Shown: positions 44,176 to 52,798 of the stretch, piece after piece | Layout of the letters: the number at the start of each line of letters is the position of its first letter | Position numbering within the stretch: the first letter of the stretch is position 1 | Source of the DNA: CAJXMH01 sp964001305 | Lineage (GTDB): Bacteria; Bacteroidota; Bacteroidia; Flavobacteriales_E; Vicingaceae | Length of the DNA stretch: 64,000 bases | Direction: 5' to 3' | Assembly (NCBI GenBank): GCA_964001305.1 | Contig: CAXFAI010000019.1 | Location: forward strand, 124,001 to 188,000 | Translations under genes and position numbers: made by a program | Notes under the pieces: model-generated | Database searches by the model: none | Told to the model about the DNA's origin: nothing | What the model saw: the letters and a program-made list of their open reading frames with translations, nothing else

Positions 44176-44538
44176 TTAATCAAATGACAATTCAACATTA
44201 GGATCCCAAAAATGTTTCTGAAAATCAACCACTTGATCATTCACAATTTGAACACCTTCTGATTCTAATTGATTTTGCATAGCATGTTCGTCATGAAAAT
44301 GGTGTTTACCGCTTAAAACACCATTCCGATTAACCACTCGATGTGCGGGCACATATTCATGCTGTTGATGTGATGCATTCATCGCCCAGCCCACCATACG
44401 GGCTCCACCCTTTCTACCTAAATAGTTGGCAATAGCTCCATAAGATGTAAGTCTGCCTTTTGGAATCAAGCGAACCACCTGAAACACCATTTCAAAAAAA
44501 TCCTTATTCTTCTCACTAATCTTTAGGGTCTTTGCCAT
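44176..44538 (-). CDS. Alkyltransferase-like protein (ATL), MGMT family without catalytic cysteine
   Basis: A 120-residue protein with the O6-alkylguanine-DNA alkyltransferase fold (IPKGRLTSYGAIANYLGRKGG, RMVGWAMNASHQQHEY). The alkyl-acceptor motif PCHRV is PAHRV here, with Ala65 in place of the cysteine. Such alkyltransferase-like proteins bind O6-alkylguanine and channel lesions to nucleotide excision repair. The 5' end overlaps the trmB stop by 23 bases, so the pair is translationally coupled. Confidence 0.88.
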   Translation of the reverse strand: MAKTLKISEKNKDFFEMVFQVVRLIPKGRLTSYGAIANYLGRKGGARMVGWAMNASHQQHEYVPAHRVVNRNGVLSGKHHFHDEHAMQNQLESEGVQIVNDQVVDFQKHFWDPNVELSFD

Positions 44539-45223
44539 TTGGCTTAAACTTTAAATAGTGAATGTGGTGGCCCTTTTTGGTAAACAACTCTTCGTAATGC
44601 GTTTTTATACTTAGAATTTCTTGTGTTGTTTGATCTAATGCAGAGATTCTATCTGCATACAAATTGTCCGTTTCTTCTAAGATTTCATATTCATGCCTTT
44701 TCACTTCAGACAAAGACCAATTATAGAAGAATTCGCTATCTGTTTTCAAATGAATAATTCCATCTGGTTTTAGAAAAGTAAGGTATCTTTTAATAAACAA
44801 AGGCCCAGTTAGGCGCTTCTTTTCACGACGATCTTTGGGTTGAGGATCAGGAAATGTAATCCAAATTTCATCAATCTCATTTTTGGAAAAACATCCTTCT
44901 ATAAACTCAATTCTGGTTCTTAAAAAAGCCACATTACTTAAGCCTTCATCCAAAGCAGTTTTTGCTCCTCTCCACATTCTTGCTCCCTTAATGTCTACAC
45001 CAATAAAGTTTTTGTTCGGAAACTTACGCGCCATACCAACACTATATTCTCCCTTTCCACAACCTAACTCCAACACAATGGGATTATCATTCTTAAAAAC
45101 CTCATTATTCCAGTTTCCATTCAAACGATATTCAGCACGAAAAACCTCATCTAACTTAGGCTCAAAAACATGCGGAAATGTTTTCATTTCCGCAAAATGT
45201 TCCAACTTCCTTTTCCTACCCAT
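44516..45223 (-). CDS. trmB: tRNA (guanine-N7)-methyltransferase
   Basis: A 235-residue SAM-dependent methyltransferase that makes m7G46 in tRNA variable loops. Seen: VLELGCGKGEYSVGMA (SAM motif I), NFIGVDIKGARMWRG, IWITFPDPQPKDRREKKRL (the catalytic/tRNA-binding FPDP motif) and HLKTDSEFFYNW. Start ATG at 45223. It overlaps the ATL gene and lies 17 bases after the M1 peptidase gene on the same strand. Confidence 0.96.
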   Translation of the reverse strand: MGRKRKLEHFAEMKTFPHVFEPKLDEVFRAEYRLNGNWNNEVFKNDNPIVLELGCGKGEYSVGMARKFPNKNFIGVDIKGARMWRGAKTALDEGLSNVAFLRTRIEFIEGCFSKNEIDEIWITFPDPQPKDRREKKRLTGPLFIKRYLTFLKPDGIIHLKTDSEFFYNWSLSEVKRHEYEILEETDNLYADRISALDQTTQEILSIKTHYEELFTKKGHHIHYLKFKPNGKDPKD

Positions 45224-45240
45224 AAATCAAACTAACTTAA

Positions 45241-47145
45241 CTAGTTTACTCCTAACATTTTATCCAATGTCTCTCTAGAAACGGCATGGTAATTTGGTCT
45301 GGCCTCTTGATAAATAGCTGCTGCAGTTGCTTTACCATCTTCGGATTTTAATATTGACTTATAAATCGGAACCAAGAACTTTCTTCTACCCACTTCTATC
45401 AAAAAGGCTTTAACTGCCGCATCAGAGGCTTCATAATTATTTGGAATTACCTTTTCAAACCAAGCTGCTTGAATCTCTGAATTCCCGCTTGTTGTAAACC
45501 CAAAAGCTTGATCCAACATTTGCATTTGATCATTCGTCATTTGCTCAGGCAATAGTCTTACAAAGTGCAACCATTCAGGGGTCATCCATTTTGAAGTATT
45601 TAACGATTTAGCATCTTCACCATTACTCCAACGATTGAGTTCTTTTTCAACCGCAACAAATTTTGTTGATGTCACTTTAGGGCAATTGTCTGGCAAGCCT
45701 TCACCAAATACCCAATCATCCACTCGAATTGCTTCTTTCCATGCTGGATTTTGATCCAACAATTCCTGATTTAGATAGGTTAAAAAACCATCTGTGGTCA
45801 TTACTTGAAAAGCATAAGTATTAAAATAGGTTTTTAAGAATTCATCCCAATTTTCCCTTCCAACAGTTTCTTCAATCAGTTTCAAGAAATAAAATCCCTT
45901 ATCGTATGGAATACCGGTCAGGCCATCATCAGGATCTCTACCCTCTAAATCTACTTTTAAACGAGTATCAGCTTGTCTTCCTTCACTGTTTAACCATTCA
46001 ATTTCTTCCTGTAAATCTTGATAGGATAAGATGGCAAGCATATTCGCAAAGTCTTTCCCATAAATTTCTTCCATAATTCGATTCTCAAAATACACGGTAA
46101 ACCCTTCATTCAACCAAATGTCTTCCCAAGTTGCATTGGTCACTAAATTACCTGACCAAGAATGTGCTAATTCATGAGCAATTAATGCAGTTAATGAACG
46201 GTCTCCTGCAATAATGGTTGGTGTTGCAAAAGTTAACCTTGGATTTTCCATACCACCAAAAGGAAAAGAAGGAGGCAAAACAATTACATCATACATTCCC
46301 CAACGGTAATCTCCATATAATGCCTCAGCCGTATCAACCATATTCTGCATTTCTGCAAATTCATAAGCAGATGCTTCTATCATTTCTGGTTCTGCATAAA
46401 CTCCACTTACCTCTCCAATTTTCTTATACTCTAAATTTCCAACAGCAAGTGCCATTAAATATGAAGGAACTGGTTGGTCCATTTTAAATGAATACTCTCC
46501 CTCTTCATTTACCTCTGTTGGATTCGAAGCACTCATTAAAGCAAGCATTCCTTTGGGAACTTTTACTGTAGCTTCGTATGTAAATCTCACACCGGGGCTA
46601 TCCTGACAAGGAATCCAAGTTCTTGCTAAAATTGCCTGAGATTGAGTAAACAAGAATGGGTGTTCTTTACCGGCTGTCTGCACCGGATCTAAAAATTGCA
46701 AAGCATCTGCACCTTCAGTGGTTGAGTATTTAATACTTATTTCTTTTGTTTGCTTGCTTATTGGAATTGCGATTTGAGTTCCTAAAAAATCACTGCGATT
46801 ATGAGTTTTATATCCTAAACTACCCTCATAATCGTCTCTACCAACTTCTTCAATTACTAGATTTCTGCTATCTAAATAAATGGTATCTACTCCTTTCAAG
46901 TTTTTTATACTATAAATAGCAGTTGCCTGTATAACCTTAGCTTCAAAATCAACATTGGCGTTCCAAATCAAATGAGTTACCACTGCTTCTTCTGGTTTTG
47001 AGTAAGAATGATGATCTGTATAATTCAACACGATTGCTTCCTTTTCGGTATTCATTTCTTGCTTGTCTTTTTGAGGTTCTTGCTTTGATTGACAAGCCAT
47101 TAATAAGCTTGAGGTCAAAAACAAAAGGGCATAAAATCTTTTCAT
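45241..47145 (-). CDS. M1 family aminopeptidase, exported lipoprotein
   Basis: A 634-residue gluzincin related to leukotriene A4 hydrolase/aminopeptidase B. Seen: lipobox ending at Cys18 (LLMACQS), the exopeptidase motif GGMENP (298-302), zinc motif HELAH (His324, Glu325, His328) with the third ligand Glu347 at the expected 18-residue spacing (WLNEGFTVYFE), and the LTA4-hydrolase-like C-terminal helical domain. It trims amino-terminal residues from peptides in the periplasm or at the cell surface. It is divergent from the 105-residue protein gene. Confidence 0.94.
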   Translation of the reverse strand: MKRFYALLFLTSSLLMACQSKQEPQKDKQEMNTEKEAIVLNYTDHHSYSKPEEAVVTHLIWNANVDFEAKVIQATAIYSIKNLKGVDTIYLDSRNLVIEEVGRDDYEGSLGYKTHNRSDFLGTQIAIPISKQTKEISIKYSTTEGADALQFLDPVQTAGKEHPFLFTQSQAILARTWIPCQDSPGVRFTYEATVKVPKGMLALMSASNPTEVNEEGEYSFKMDQPVPSYLMALAVGNLEYKKIGEVSGVYAEPEMIEASAYEFAEMQNMVDTAEALYGDYRWGMYDVIVLPPSFPFGGMENPRLTFATPTIIAGDRSLTALIAHELAHSWSGNLVTNATWEDIWLNEGFTVYFENRIMEEIYGKDFANMLAILSYQDLQEEIEWLNSEGRQADTRLKVDLEGRDPDDGLTGIPYDKGFYFLKLIEETVGRENWDEFLKTYFNTYAFQVMTTDGFLTYLNQELLDQNPAWKEAIRVDDWVFGEGLPDNCPKVTSTKFVAVEKELNRWSNGEDAKSLNTSKWMTPEWLHFVRLLPEQMTNDQMQMLDQAFGFTTSGNSEIQAAWFEKVIPNNYEASDAAVKAFLIEVGRRKFLVPIYKSILKSEDGKATAAAIYQEARPNYHAVSRETLDKMLGVN

Positions 47146-47203
47146 GGTCTACAATTTGAAGCGAAATTAAGCAATCACAATTTGTTAGTCCCAGCACGCT
47201 TGA

Positions 47204-47252
47204 TTAACATTATTTTAACCTTCTAATAATGTTTTTGTAAATCATTTTTAAC
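47204..47252. promoter_or_regulatory. Phased TTAAC repeats between the M1 peptidase and 105-aa genes
   Basis: TTAAC occurs at 47204 and 47215 (11 bp apart) and again at 47248 (33 bp further, three times 11). The arrangement TTAACAT-TATT-TTAACCT has the 7-4-7 geometry of tandem OmpR/PhoB-type sites. The rightmost copy lies 22 bases upstream of the -7 element at 47275. In AT-rich DNA chance matches are possible. Confidence 0.4.
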
Positions 47253-47274
47253 CTAAAACACATTCCCAGTGAAA

Positions 47275-47282
47275 TACATTTG
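47275..47282 (+). promoter_or_regulatory. Probable -7 promoter element of the 105-aa protein gene
   Basis: TACATTTG is a full match to TAnnTTTG, 27 bases before the start codon at 47310. No ideal -33 TTG is present; a TTAAC copy occupies that region instead. Confidence 0.65.
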
Positions 47283-47309
47283 TACCATCAATTTGAATAG
47301 AGTCTAACA

Positions 47310-47627
47310 ATGAAAATTTTCTTCACATTTCTTCTAATGGCATGCATGAGTTTAAGCTCATTTGCAGGTGGAGAAAAATCCACTACTCAATCTATTCAAG
47401 GTATTGTTACTGACAAACAAGGTAACCCTCTTGTAGGAGCTAAAGTCACTATAGACAATTCTGACATTTCGGTTTATACTGATTTTGAAGGACACTTTAT
47501 GTTTGATAAAGTTTCTAAAACTGAACACACACTGAGCTTAAGTCACATTTCATTTGAGAATTCTACAACAAAAATTGACTCTCAAGCTTCTTCAGAAATT
47601 CTCTATATAGAACTCTCTTCTAAGTAA
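47310..47627 (+). CDS. Small exported protein with carboxypeptidase-regulatory-like domain
   Basis: A 105-residue protein: signal peptide (MKIFFTFLLMACMSLSSFAG) followed by a single CarboxypepD_reg-like (Ig-like) beta-sandwich (IQGIVTDKQGNPLVGAKVTI, YTDFEGHFMFDKV). The same kind of domain is found at the N-terminus of TonB receptors such as the one at 48283, but here it stands alone. Role unknown; it could be an adaptor at the outer membrane. It has its own promoter-like element 27 bases upstream of the start. Confidence 0.75.
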   Translation: MKIFFTFLLMACMSLSSFAGGEKSTTQSIQGIVTDKQGNPLVGAKVTIDNSDISVYTDFEGHFMFDKVSKTEHTLSLSHISFENSTTKIDSQASSEILYIELSSK

Positions 47628-47688
47628 ATTCAATTCATTTTTTTTAAGTTCATAATCAATAATGGAATTTTTGCGTTCCATTCCTCAA

Positions 47689-47721
47689 TGTTATCTTAAT
47701 GTTAATTTTTTCTTACCTTTG
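47689..47721 (+). promoter_or_regulatory. Promoter with tandem TGTTA repeats before the MORN gene
   Basis: TGTTA occurs at 47689 and 47700 (11 bp apart), followed by a full -7 match TACCTTTG at 47714-47721. The second repeat occupies the -33 region, the position of an activator of the PhoB/OmpR type. The start codon at 47748 lies 26 bases downstream of the -7 box. Confidence 0.55.
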
Positions 47722-47747
47722 CATTAATCCAATTAAAATTAAATGTT

Positions 47748-48218
47748 ATGAAGAAAAAATTGAAAGCATTATTGGCGGGGCTAATTTTGATTGGTTCAAC
47801 ATCAGTATCCGCACAAGAAGAACTTGTATTTACAAACGGCCAATTGTACAGTATTGGCAATGAAGAACAAAAATCAACTCACCAAACTTACTTTGAATCT
47901 GGTCAGTTAAAAGCCACATATAACTTGATTAATGGTGTATTAAATGGTCAAGCTATTTTTTACAACGAAGAAGGCAAAGAAATTGAATTAGGCTTTTATA
48001 AGGACGGAGAAAAGCACGGTAAGTGGGTAAAATGGAATGACAATCATCAAAAGATTGCAGAAGCACACTATTACTTTGGCGACAAAGATGGCGCTTGGCA
48101 AATTTGGGATGATGCAGGCACTTTAAGATATGAGCTCAACTATCAAAAAGGAGAGAAAACAGGTCAATGGAAAATGTATGATGAAACCGGAGAATTAGTT
48201 TCAGTGAAGGAGTACTAA
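47748..48218 (+). CDS. Exported MORN-repeat protein
   Basis: A 156-residue protein: signal peptide (ends VSAQ) and a domain of about five MORN-type beta-hairpin repeats (FESGQLKATYNLINGVLNGQ, FYKDGEKHGKWVKWN, YFGDKDGAWQIWDDAG, YQKGEKTGQWKMYDETG). Such proteins are often labelled YwqK-like 'antitoxins', but that label is weakly based and no toxin is adjacent. Probably periplasmic or surface. It ends in a strong terminator at 48251. Confidence 0.85.
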   Translation: MKKKLKALLAGLILIGSTSVSAQEELVFTNGQLYSIGNEEQKSTHQTYFESGQLKATYNLINGVLNGQAIFYNEEGKEIELGFYKDGEKHGKWVKWNDNHQKIAEAHYYFGDKDGAWQIWDDAGTLRYELNYQKGEKTGQWKMYDETGELVSVKEY

Positions 48219-48250
48219 GCGTTGCACTTAGTACCCCTAATTAGTATGAG

Positions 48251-48280
48251 AACGACCTACAGAAATGTAGGTCGTTTTTT
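48251..48280 (+). terminator. Intrinsic terminator of the MORN gene
   Basis: A perfect 10-bp stem AACGACCTAC / GTAGGTCGTT with a 6-base loop is followed by TTTTTT on the plus strand. It lies 33 bases past the MORN stop codon and separates this gene from the convergent TonB receptor gene. Confidence 0.92.
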
Positions 48281-48282
48281 AT

Positions 48283-51180
48283 TTAAAACTTATAGCTCAC
48301 CCCTAAACTTATAGATGTACCAGGGCTGAATTGAGTATATATCTGATCTTCTGCCTCATAAGATTCGAAGAAAGACTCTCTAACATCTCCTAAAATATTA
48401 TCAATATTGAAGTCAATTGTTGTCTTTTTCTCTTCTCCTAATTGTTTTGAAAAACCGAAGTTTAAATTGTGAAATGGCTGCTGATAGATATCTGGAACAA
48501 AACCAGTTCCAACAATAATTAAAGTAGGCCCTTTTATGTTATAGAAAAGACCTGAACGAATTCCCTTTTCATAATTGTTATAGGTAATTCCAAAATTGAT
48601 TACGATAGGAGCCTGACCCGCCATCTCTCTCTCATTCTCAACATCTTCTCCAGTACGCTTATTATTTTCACGGGCGTTAAATTCAGCATCAGTCATATCA
48701 ATTCTTGAACGAACCACTGTCAAGTTTCCGCTAGCACTAAAGTTCTTATACTTATCACCTAAGAAATCTAGACTTTTAGTAGCCTCAAATTCAGCCCCAA
48801 AAACTTCACCAGTTCCAACATTTCGTGGTTGATATTCGAAACCTGTATTATTTAGAGGGATACGAACTAATTCAATAGGATCTTCAAACTGCTTGTAAAA
48901 GGCACTAACCGAATAAATTTGACCTCTATCCATAAATTTTTCCCATCGTACATCAATATTATTAATGTATGTTGCTTTTAAGTTTCCATCCCAATCGCCT
49001 GGATACTCAAATAGGGCTCCATTAAAAGTACGATTGGTAACTGGGTCAACAATTTGAGCAAAAGACAACTCTTTAAACGACGGACGTGCAATAGTTCTGG
49101 TTACTCCAAACCTAAGATTCTGTTCTTCTGCTAGAGAGTAAATAAAATTTATAGAAGGGAAAAAGTCAGTTCCTTCTAATACTACTTCATCATCAAGGAC
49201 ATTTCCCTGTAAACCATTAGTATTAGCACCATCTATATCACGACCCGTATGTCTCATTTTAAAGTTTTCCATCCGAACACCTAGGACCGATTTTAAACTT
49301 GGAGTCAGATTAAATTCTTCCGAAATATATGCAGCTAAATTGTTTGAGTTAGCTTCGTAAGCATTTGGGTTAGGGTAATTAACAGCAGATTGAAAATATG
49401 CACTATTGGGTCTATTTGGATATAAATTTTGAGGGTCTAATATTTCATCTGGATTATAAGTTGCCCAATCTTGTCCTCCAACAAATCTTACTGTCAATTC
49501 ATAAATCGCATAATCGCGATTTTTATAGGTATTCATCACACCAAACTTAAGTTTGGCATCTTCTCCTTTAATTTTATGTTTTTTGGTAAAGTCTACTCTT
49601 CCTGAATAATTTTGCTCTTCAAGCTCTCTCCAAATTCTTCTAGGAACCCCTGCATTACCTGTTTGAAAAGAAGTATCTACAGCATATGTATATGCCGTGC
49701 TTCTAATATCAGGATCGTTTGCAATGGAGAATGTAGGAGATAATCTCCAGTCAATTTCCCAACCCTTTTTATCAAAAACATGAGTACCATTCAAAAGGTA
49801 ATTGGTTAAACCTCTCTCACTGTATTCTATGTTATCTGCAAAACCAACATATCCCGAACGTCCAACTGCAGAAGGGTTCTGGTCAATATAAAACTCACCG
49901 GCTTTCTGCTCACCAGTTTGTAAGTGAAGTACAGTTGCTCTAAACTTAGAATATTTAGTTTTATAAGCTACACCTGTTAATACACCAACTAAGTTGCTTT
50001 GCTGGCCATATCTACCAGTTTGGATATCTGAATAAACTAATTCATCTTGGTCTTTATCAATTTGTCTTTGGTATTCTGCGTAAGTCACATCATCGTAATA
50101 ACGTTGTTGACTTTTATACGAAAGCGAAAAGATGTATCCCAGTTTAGGATTTCTTAGTCGATTCTCTTTGTCTTTATTCAAATCTATTTGATTTCCAATT
50201 GTAAAACTTGCAGAATAATCTAGAAAACTTGTTTCTTCATAAGCGTTTAAATTGGGATTGAATGACTGAGCAAAACGTCGAACTTCTTGGTCTTCACCAT
50301 TAAAAATTTTGGGAACATCATCCGTTCTTACTTCACTAGGAAGGTCTCTAAATCCATCATCGTATCCTAACCAATCAGTGCTACTTCCATCCGCAGTTAA
50401 GTATTCTTTATTAAAATGCATATTCGGATTAAAAGAAATCCCTGCTGAAGCAGTCATTATTTTCTCTTCAGGAAATGCCTTTGTTTCAACGTTAACTAAT
50501 CCTCCAGTAAAATCTGCAGGTTGCTCTGCGGTAAAGTTTTTTGAAACAACTATATTATCAATTAGGTTTGTTGGAAAAATATCCATTTGGAGGCTGTTCC
50601 GATCTGGATCCAAACCAGGTATATTCATTTGATTCAGGGTAACTTTCGAATATCTATCTCCGAGACCTCTCACATAAATATATTTTCCACCTTCAATAGA
50701 AACCCCCGTTACCCTTTTGGCAGCTTCTACCGCAGTTCCATCACCAGTTAAGGCCATCTTTTGTGCAGAAATACCATCCATCATGGTGGCTGATTTCTTT
50801 TTCATCGTATTTAAGGCCGCCTCAGACCTTCTTGTTGCTGTAGCTGTTACTACTACTTCGTCTAACTCTAAAGAGCCAGATTTCATTCTTATTGTACCTA
50901 AAGAAGTAACTTCTCCGCTTTTAACAATTACTCCATCAATGGTAATGTTCTGATAAGAAATAAAAGAAACTTGAACTTGATAAGTCCCAGCTGGAATGGA
51001 CAATGAAAACTTACCATCTAAATCAGTTGAAGTTCCTGTTAAAGGATTTAAAACAGCAACATTAGCTCCAATTACAGTTTCTCCGGTTTCATCATCGATT
51101 ACTGTCCCTCTAATGGTGCCGTTCTGTGCAACGATCACTGTACTAAAAAGAATGGCGAATGCAGTTAAAAGATTTTTCAT
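48283..51180 (-). CDS. TonB-dependent outer-membrane receptor
   Basis: A 965-residue receptor: signal peptide (ends VIVAQ), an N-terminal CarboxypepD_reg-like domain (IRGTVIDDETGETVIGANVA), a plug (about 125-235; GVSIEGGKYIYVRGLGDRYS, then LIDNIVVSKNFTAEQPADFTGG) and a barrel ending in an aromatic YKF. It imports a ligand across the outer membrane using TonB energy. No SusD-like lipoprotein is adjacent; instead the upstream gene (51279) encodes a surface beta-helix lipoprotein. Together with the PhoB/PhoR-like pair this resembles a nutrient-scavenging locus (phosphate is a guess). It is preceded by a palindromic hairpin at 51219. Confidence 0.94.
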   Translation of the reverse strand: MKNLLTAFAILFSTVIVAQNGTIRGTVIDDETGETVIGANVAVLNPLTGTSTDLDGKFSLSIPAGTYQVQVSFISYQNITIDGVIVKSGEVTSLGTIRMKSGSLELDEVVVTATATRRSEAALNTMKKKSATMMDGISAQKMALTGDGTAVEAAKRVTGVSIEGGKYIYVRGLGDRYSKVTLNQMNIPGLDPDRNSLQMDIFPTNLIDNIVVSKNFTAEQPADFTGGLVNVETKAFPEEKIMTASAGISFNPNMHFNKEYLTADGSSTDWLGYDDGFRDLPSEVRTDDVPKIFNGEDQEVRRFAQSFNPNLNAYEETSFLDYSASFTIGNQIDLNKDKENRLRNPKLGYIFSLSYKSQQRYYDDVTYAEYQRQIDKDQDELVYSDIQTGRYGQQSNLVGVLTGVAYKTKYSKFRATVLHLQTGEQKAGEFYIDQNPSAVGRSGYVGFADNIEYSERGLTNYLLNGTHVFDKKGWEIDWRLSPTFSIANDPDIRSTAYTYAVDTSFQTGNAGVPRRIWRELEEQNYSGRVDFTKKHKIKGEDAKLKFGVMNTYKNRDYAIYELTVRFVGGQDWATYNPDEILDPQNLYPNRPNSAYFQSAVNYPNPNAYEANSNNLAAYISEEFNLTPSLKSVLGVRMENFKMRHTGRDIDGANTNGLQGNVLDDEVVLEGTDFFPSINFIYSLAEEQNLRFGVTRTIARPSFKELSFAQIVDPVTNRTFNGALFEYPGDWDGNLKATYINNIDVRWEKFMDRGQIYSVSAFYKQFEDPIELVRIPLNNTGFEYQPRNVGTGEVFGAEFEATKSLDFLGDKYKNFSASGNLTVVRSRIDMTDAEFNARENNKRTGEDVENEREMAGQAPIVINFGITYNNYEKGIRSGLFYNIKGPTLIIVGTGFVPDIYQQPFHNLNFGFSKQLGEEKKTTIDFNIDNILGDVRESFFESYEAEDQIYTQFSPGTSISLGVSYKF

Positions 51181-51218
51181 TTTTTGATTGGTTAAGGCGG
51201 AATTAAATAAAAAAACAA

Positions 51219-51246
51219 TAGACTCACGCTCTAGAGCGTGAGTCTA
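51219..51246 (-). terminator. Perfect 28-base palindrome between the beta-helix and TonB genes
   Basis: TAGACTCACGCTCT is followed directly by its reverse complement AGAGCGTGAGTCTA with no spacer. On the minus strand it is followed by TTGTTTTTTTATTT, so it can act as an intrinsic terminator (or attenuator) after the beta-helix gene and before the TonB start at 51180. The stem is unusually long, and it could also be a protein-binding site. Confidence 0.8.
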
Positions 51247-51278
51247 CTTTATAGTGTTTCACAAATATGTGTTAGCTA

Positions 51279-52553
51279 TTATAGTCCATTAAGCGTACCA
51301 CTTGCAGCAGTCCAAGACCATCCGTTAAAGTCAGAAGCAGTTGCTGAACCAGTTGTTCCTACAGAAGCAGCTGCTGCTACTTTAGGATCATTTCCTGTTG
51401 GCAAATAACTAGCAACCGTTCCACTAACATTTAAAGTTAAGTTAGAGAAAGTAGCTGTAGATGAAGTTGTATTGTCTTTACCTAATTTCTGTGCAGCATT
51501 AACAGTAGCATAGTGGATATTCTCCATTGAAATGTTAGTATTGCTATCAAAGTTTAACAAATCACCTGCAGAAGTACCATCAGGTCTAACAGCAACAACT
51601 GTAATATTCTTAATGGTATGATTCTTTCCAGATACAATTGTACCTTCAGGACCATCTAATTCAAAACAAGAACCTTCTGGACCAACTACAAATCCATTGT
51701 CAATAGTACCAGTGTAATCTTGGTCAGTATCAATAGCATCATCACCATTATTCCAAACAACCAAGTTTGTTACGTTTACAGATCCACCGTAGAACTCAAC
51801 TCCATCATCAGCGTTACCAACGATTTCAATATTTTCCACTATAGTTCCTGCTCCAACACCTCCAAAAGAGATACCGTTTAATTCATCACCAGGTGCAATT
51901 TCAGTACCACCATGACGAACAGACACATATCTTAATGTTCCAGAGTTATCTAGACTGTCAGTTCCACCATAAATTCCATCAGAATCTGATGTAGGAACTC
52001 CTTCAATATTATCAATATCATAAGTTCCATTTGAATTACCTGAAGAAATAATTCCATTTCCTAAGATAGCTATACCACCCCATTGACCTTGTAAGTCAGA
52101 AGGCAAGTTAGGAGAAGCAAAGTTTCCTGCTGCGATATCGCTTGGCTCAATACAATCTTTAACTGAAGTAAAGATGATTGGCTCTGTAGCTGTACCTTCA
52201 GCCATAATTTTAGCTCCTCTCATTACCATAAGAACAACAGCTGCATTACCTTGTCCTTCTTCACCTTTTATAATGGTACCAGGATTAATAGTTAAAGTCG
52301 CACCAGGTCTTACCTTCACTCTAGAACCCAATACATATACAGTATCTTTTGACCAAGTTCTGTCAGCATCAATATCTAAGTTAACATTTAATATAGGAGC
52401 TACTGGAGTACAGCCCGTATTACCATTATTTGTAACGACTGGTGTATCTTCTTCATCGTCATCATCGTCACTACACGATGTTAATGGAGCAGCAGCAGCT
52501 ACAGCTACAGCAGCGCCCATCATTAATTTTGTTGCAAATCTGAAATTTTTCAT
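51279..52553 (-). CDS. Surface lipoprotein with right-handed beta-helix fold
   Basis: A 424-residue protein: signal peptide II with the lipobox LTSC, immediately followed by the acidic stretch SDDDDDEED, which resembles the Bacteroidota lipoprotein export signal for surface display. The rest has the look of a parallel beta-helix with repeated strands (e.g. GGTDSLDNSGTLRYVSVRHG, NIEIVGNADDGVEFYGGSVN, NNGDDAIDTDQDYTGTIDNG). It precedes the TonB receptor gene with a 98-base gap holding a perfect palindrome. It may act as the surface ligand-binding partner of that receptor (inference). Confidence 0.85.
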   Translation of the reverse strand: MKNFRFATKLMMGAAVAVAAAAPLTSCSDDDDDEEDTPVVTNNGNTGCTPVAPILNVNLDIDADRTWSKDTVYVLGSRVKVRPGATLTINPGTIIKGEEGQGNAAVVLMVMRGAKIMAEGTATEPIIFTSVKDCIEPSDIAAGNFASPNLPSDLQGQWGGIAILGNGIISSGNSNGTYDIDNIEGVPTSDSDGIYGGTDSLDNSGTLRYVSVRHGGTEIAPGDELNGISFGGVGAGTIVENIEIVGNADDGVEFYGGSVNVTNLVVWNNGDDAIDTDQDYTGTIDNGFVVGPEGSCFELDGPEGTIVSGKNHTIKNITVVAVRPDGTSAGDLLNFDSNTNISMENIHYATVNAAQKLGKDNTTSSTATFSNLTLNVSGTVASYLPTGNDPKVAAAASVGTTGSATASDFNGWSWTAASGTLNGL

Positions 52554-52664
52554 GATAGTTTTAGTTAAAATTAGTTTCAGTTAGTTTATTTTTTGTTGCC
52601 GCAAATGTGGCATGGCATTATTAGCCCATTCTTTTTTTGCGGTTATTAAAAACTTATGGATACT

Positions 52665-52680
52665 TTAAGTAAATGTTAAG
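52665..52680 (-). promoter_or_regulatory. Phased TTAAG repeats upstream of the beta-helix gene
   Basis: TTAAG at 52665 and 52676, exactly 11 bp apart; on the minus strand this reads CTTAACATTTACTTAA, i.e. tandem CTTAA. It lies about 110 bases upstream of the beta-helix start. It is similar in spacing to the set before the response-regulator gene. Confidence 0.4.
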
Positions 52681-52771
52681 AGACGATATTTCGTGTACTC
52701 TTTGCTATTATTTTCGTTTCAAATTGTGCTTAAAGCTTGAATTTTCAAGCCTTACATAATACTGAATTTTG

Positions 52772-52798
52772 TTAAGTTATACTTAAGATTGAATTAAC
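52772..52798 (+). promoter_or_regulatory. Three phased TTAAG/TTAAC repeats upstream of the response-regulator gene
   Basis: TTAAG at 52772 and 52783 and TTAAC at 52794 are spaced 11 and 11 bp, and a further TTAAA follows at 52803. They lie 56-82 bases before the regulator start at 52854. This is the geometry expected for a head-to-tail dimer or oligomer of a PhoB/OmpR-type regulator, so autoregulation is plausible. Confidence 0.45.

Noticed and set aside
47748..48218. MORN protein as an antitoxin
   Set aside because: The label in databases is weak, the protein has a signal peptide, and no toxin gene is adjacent.
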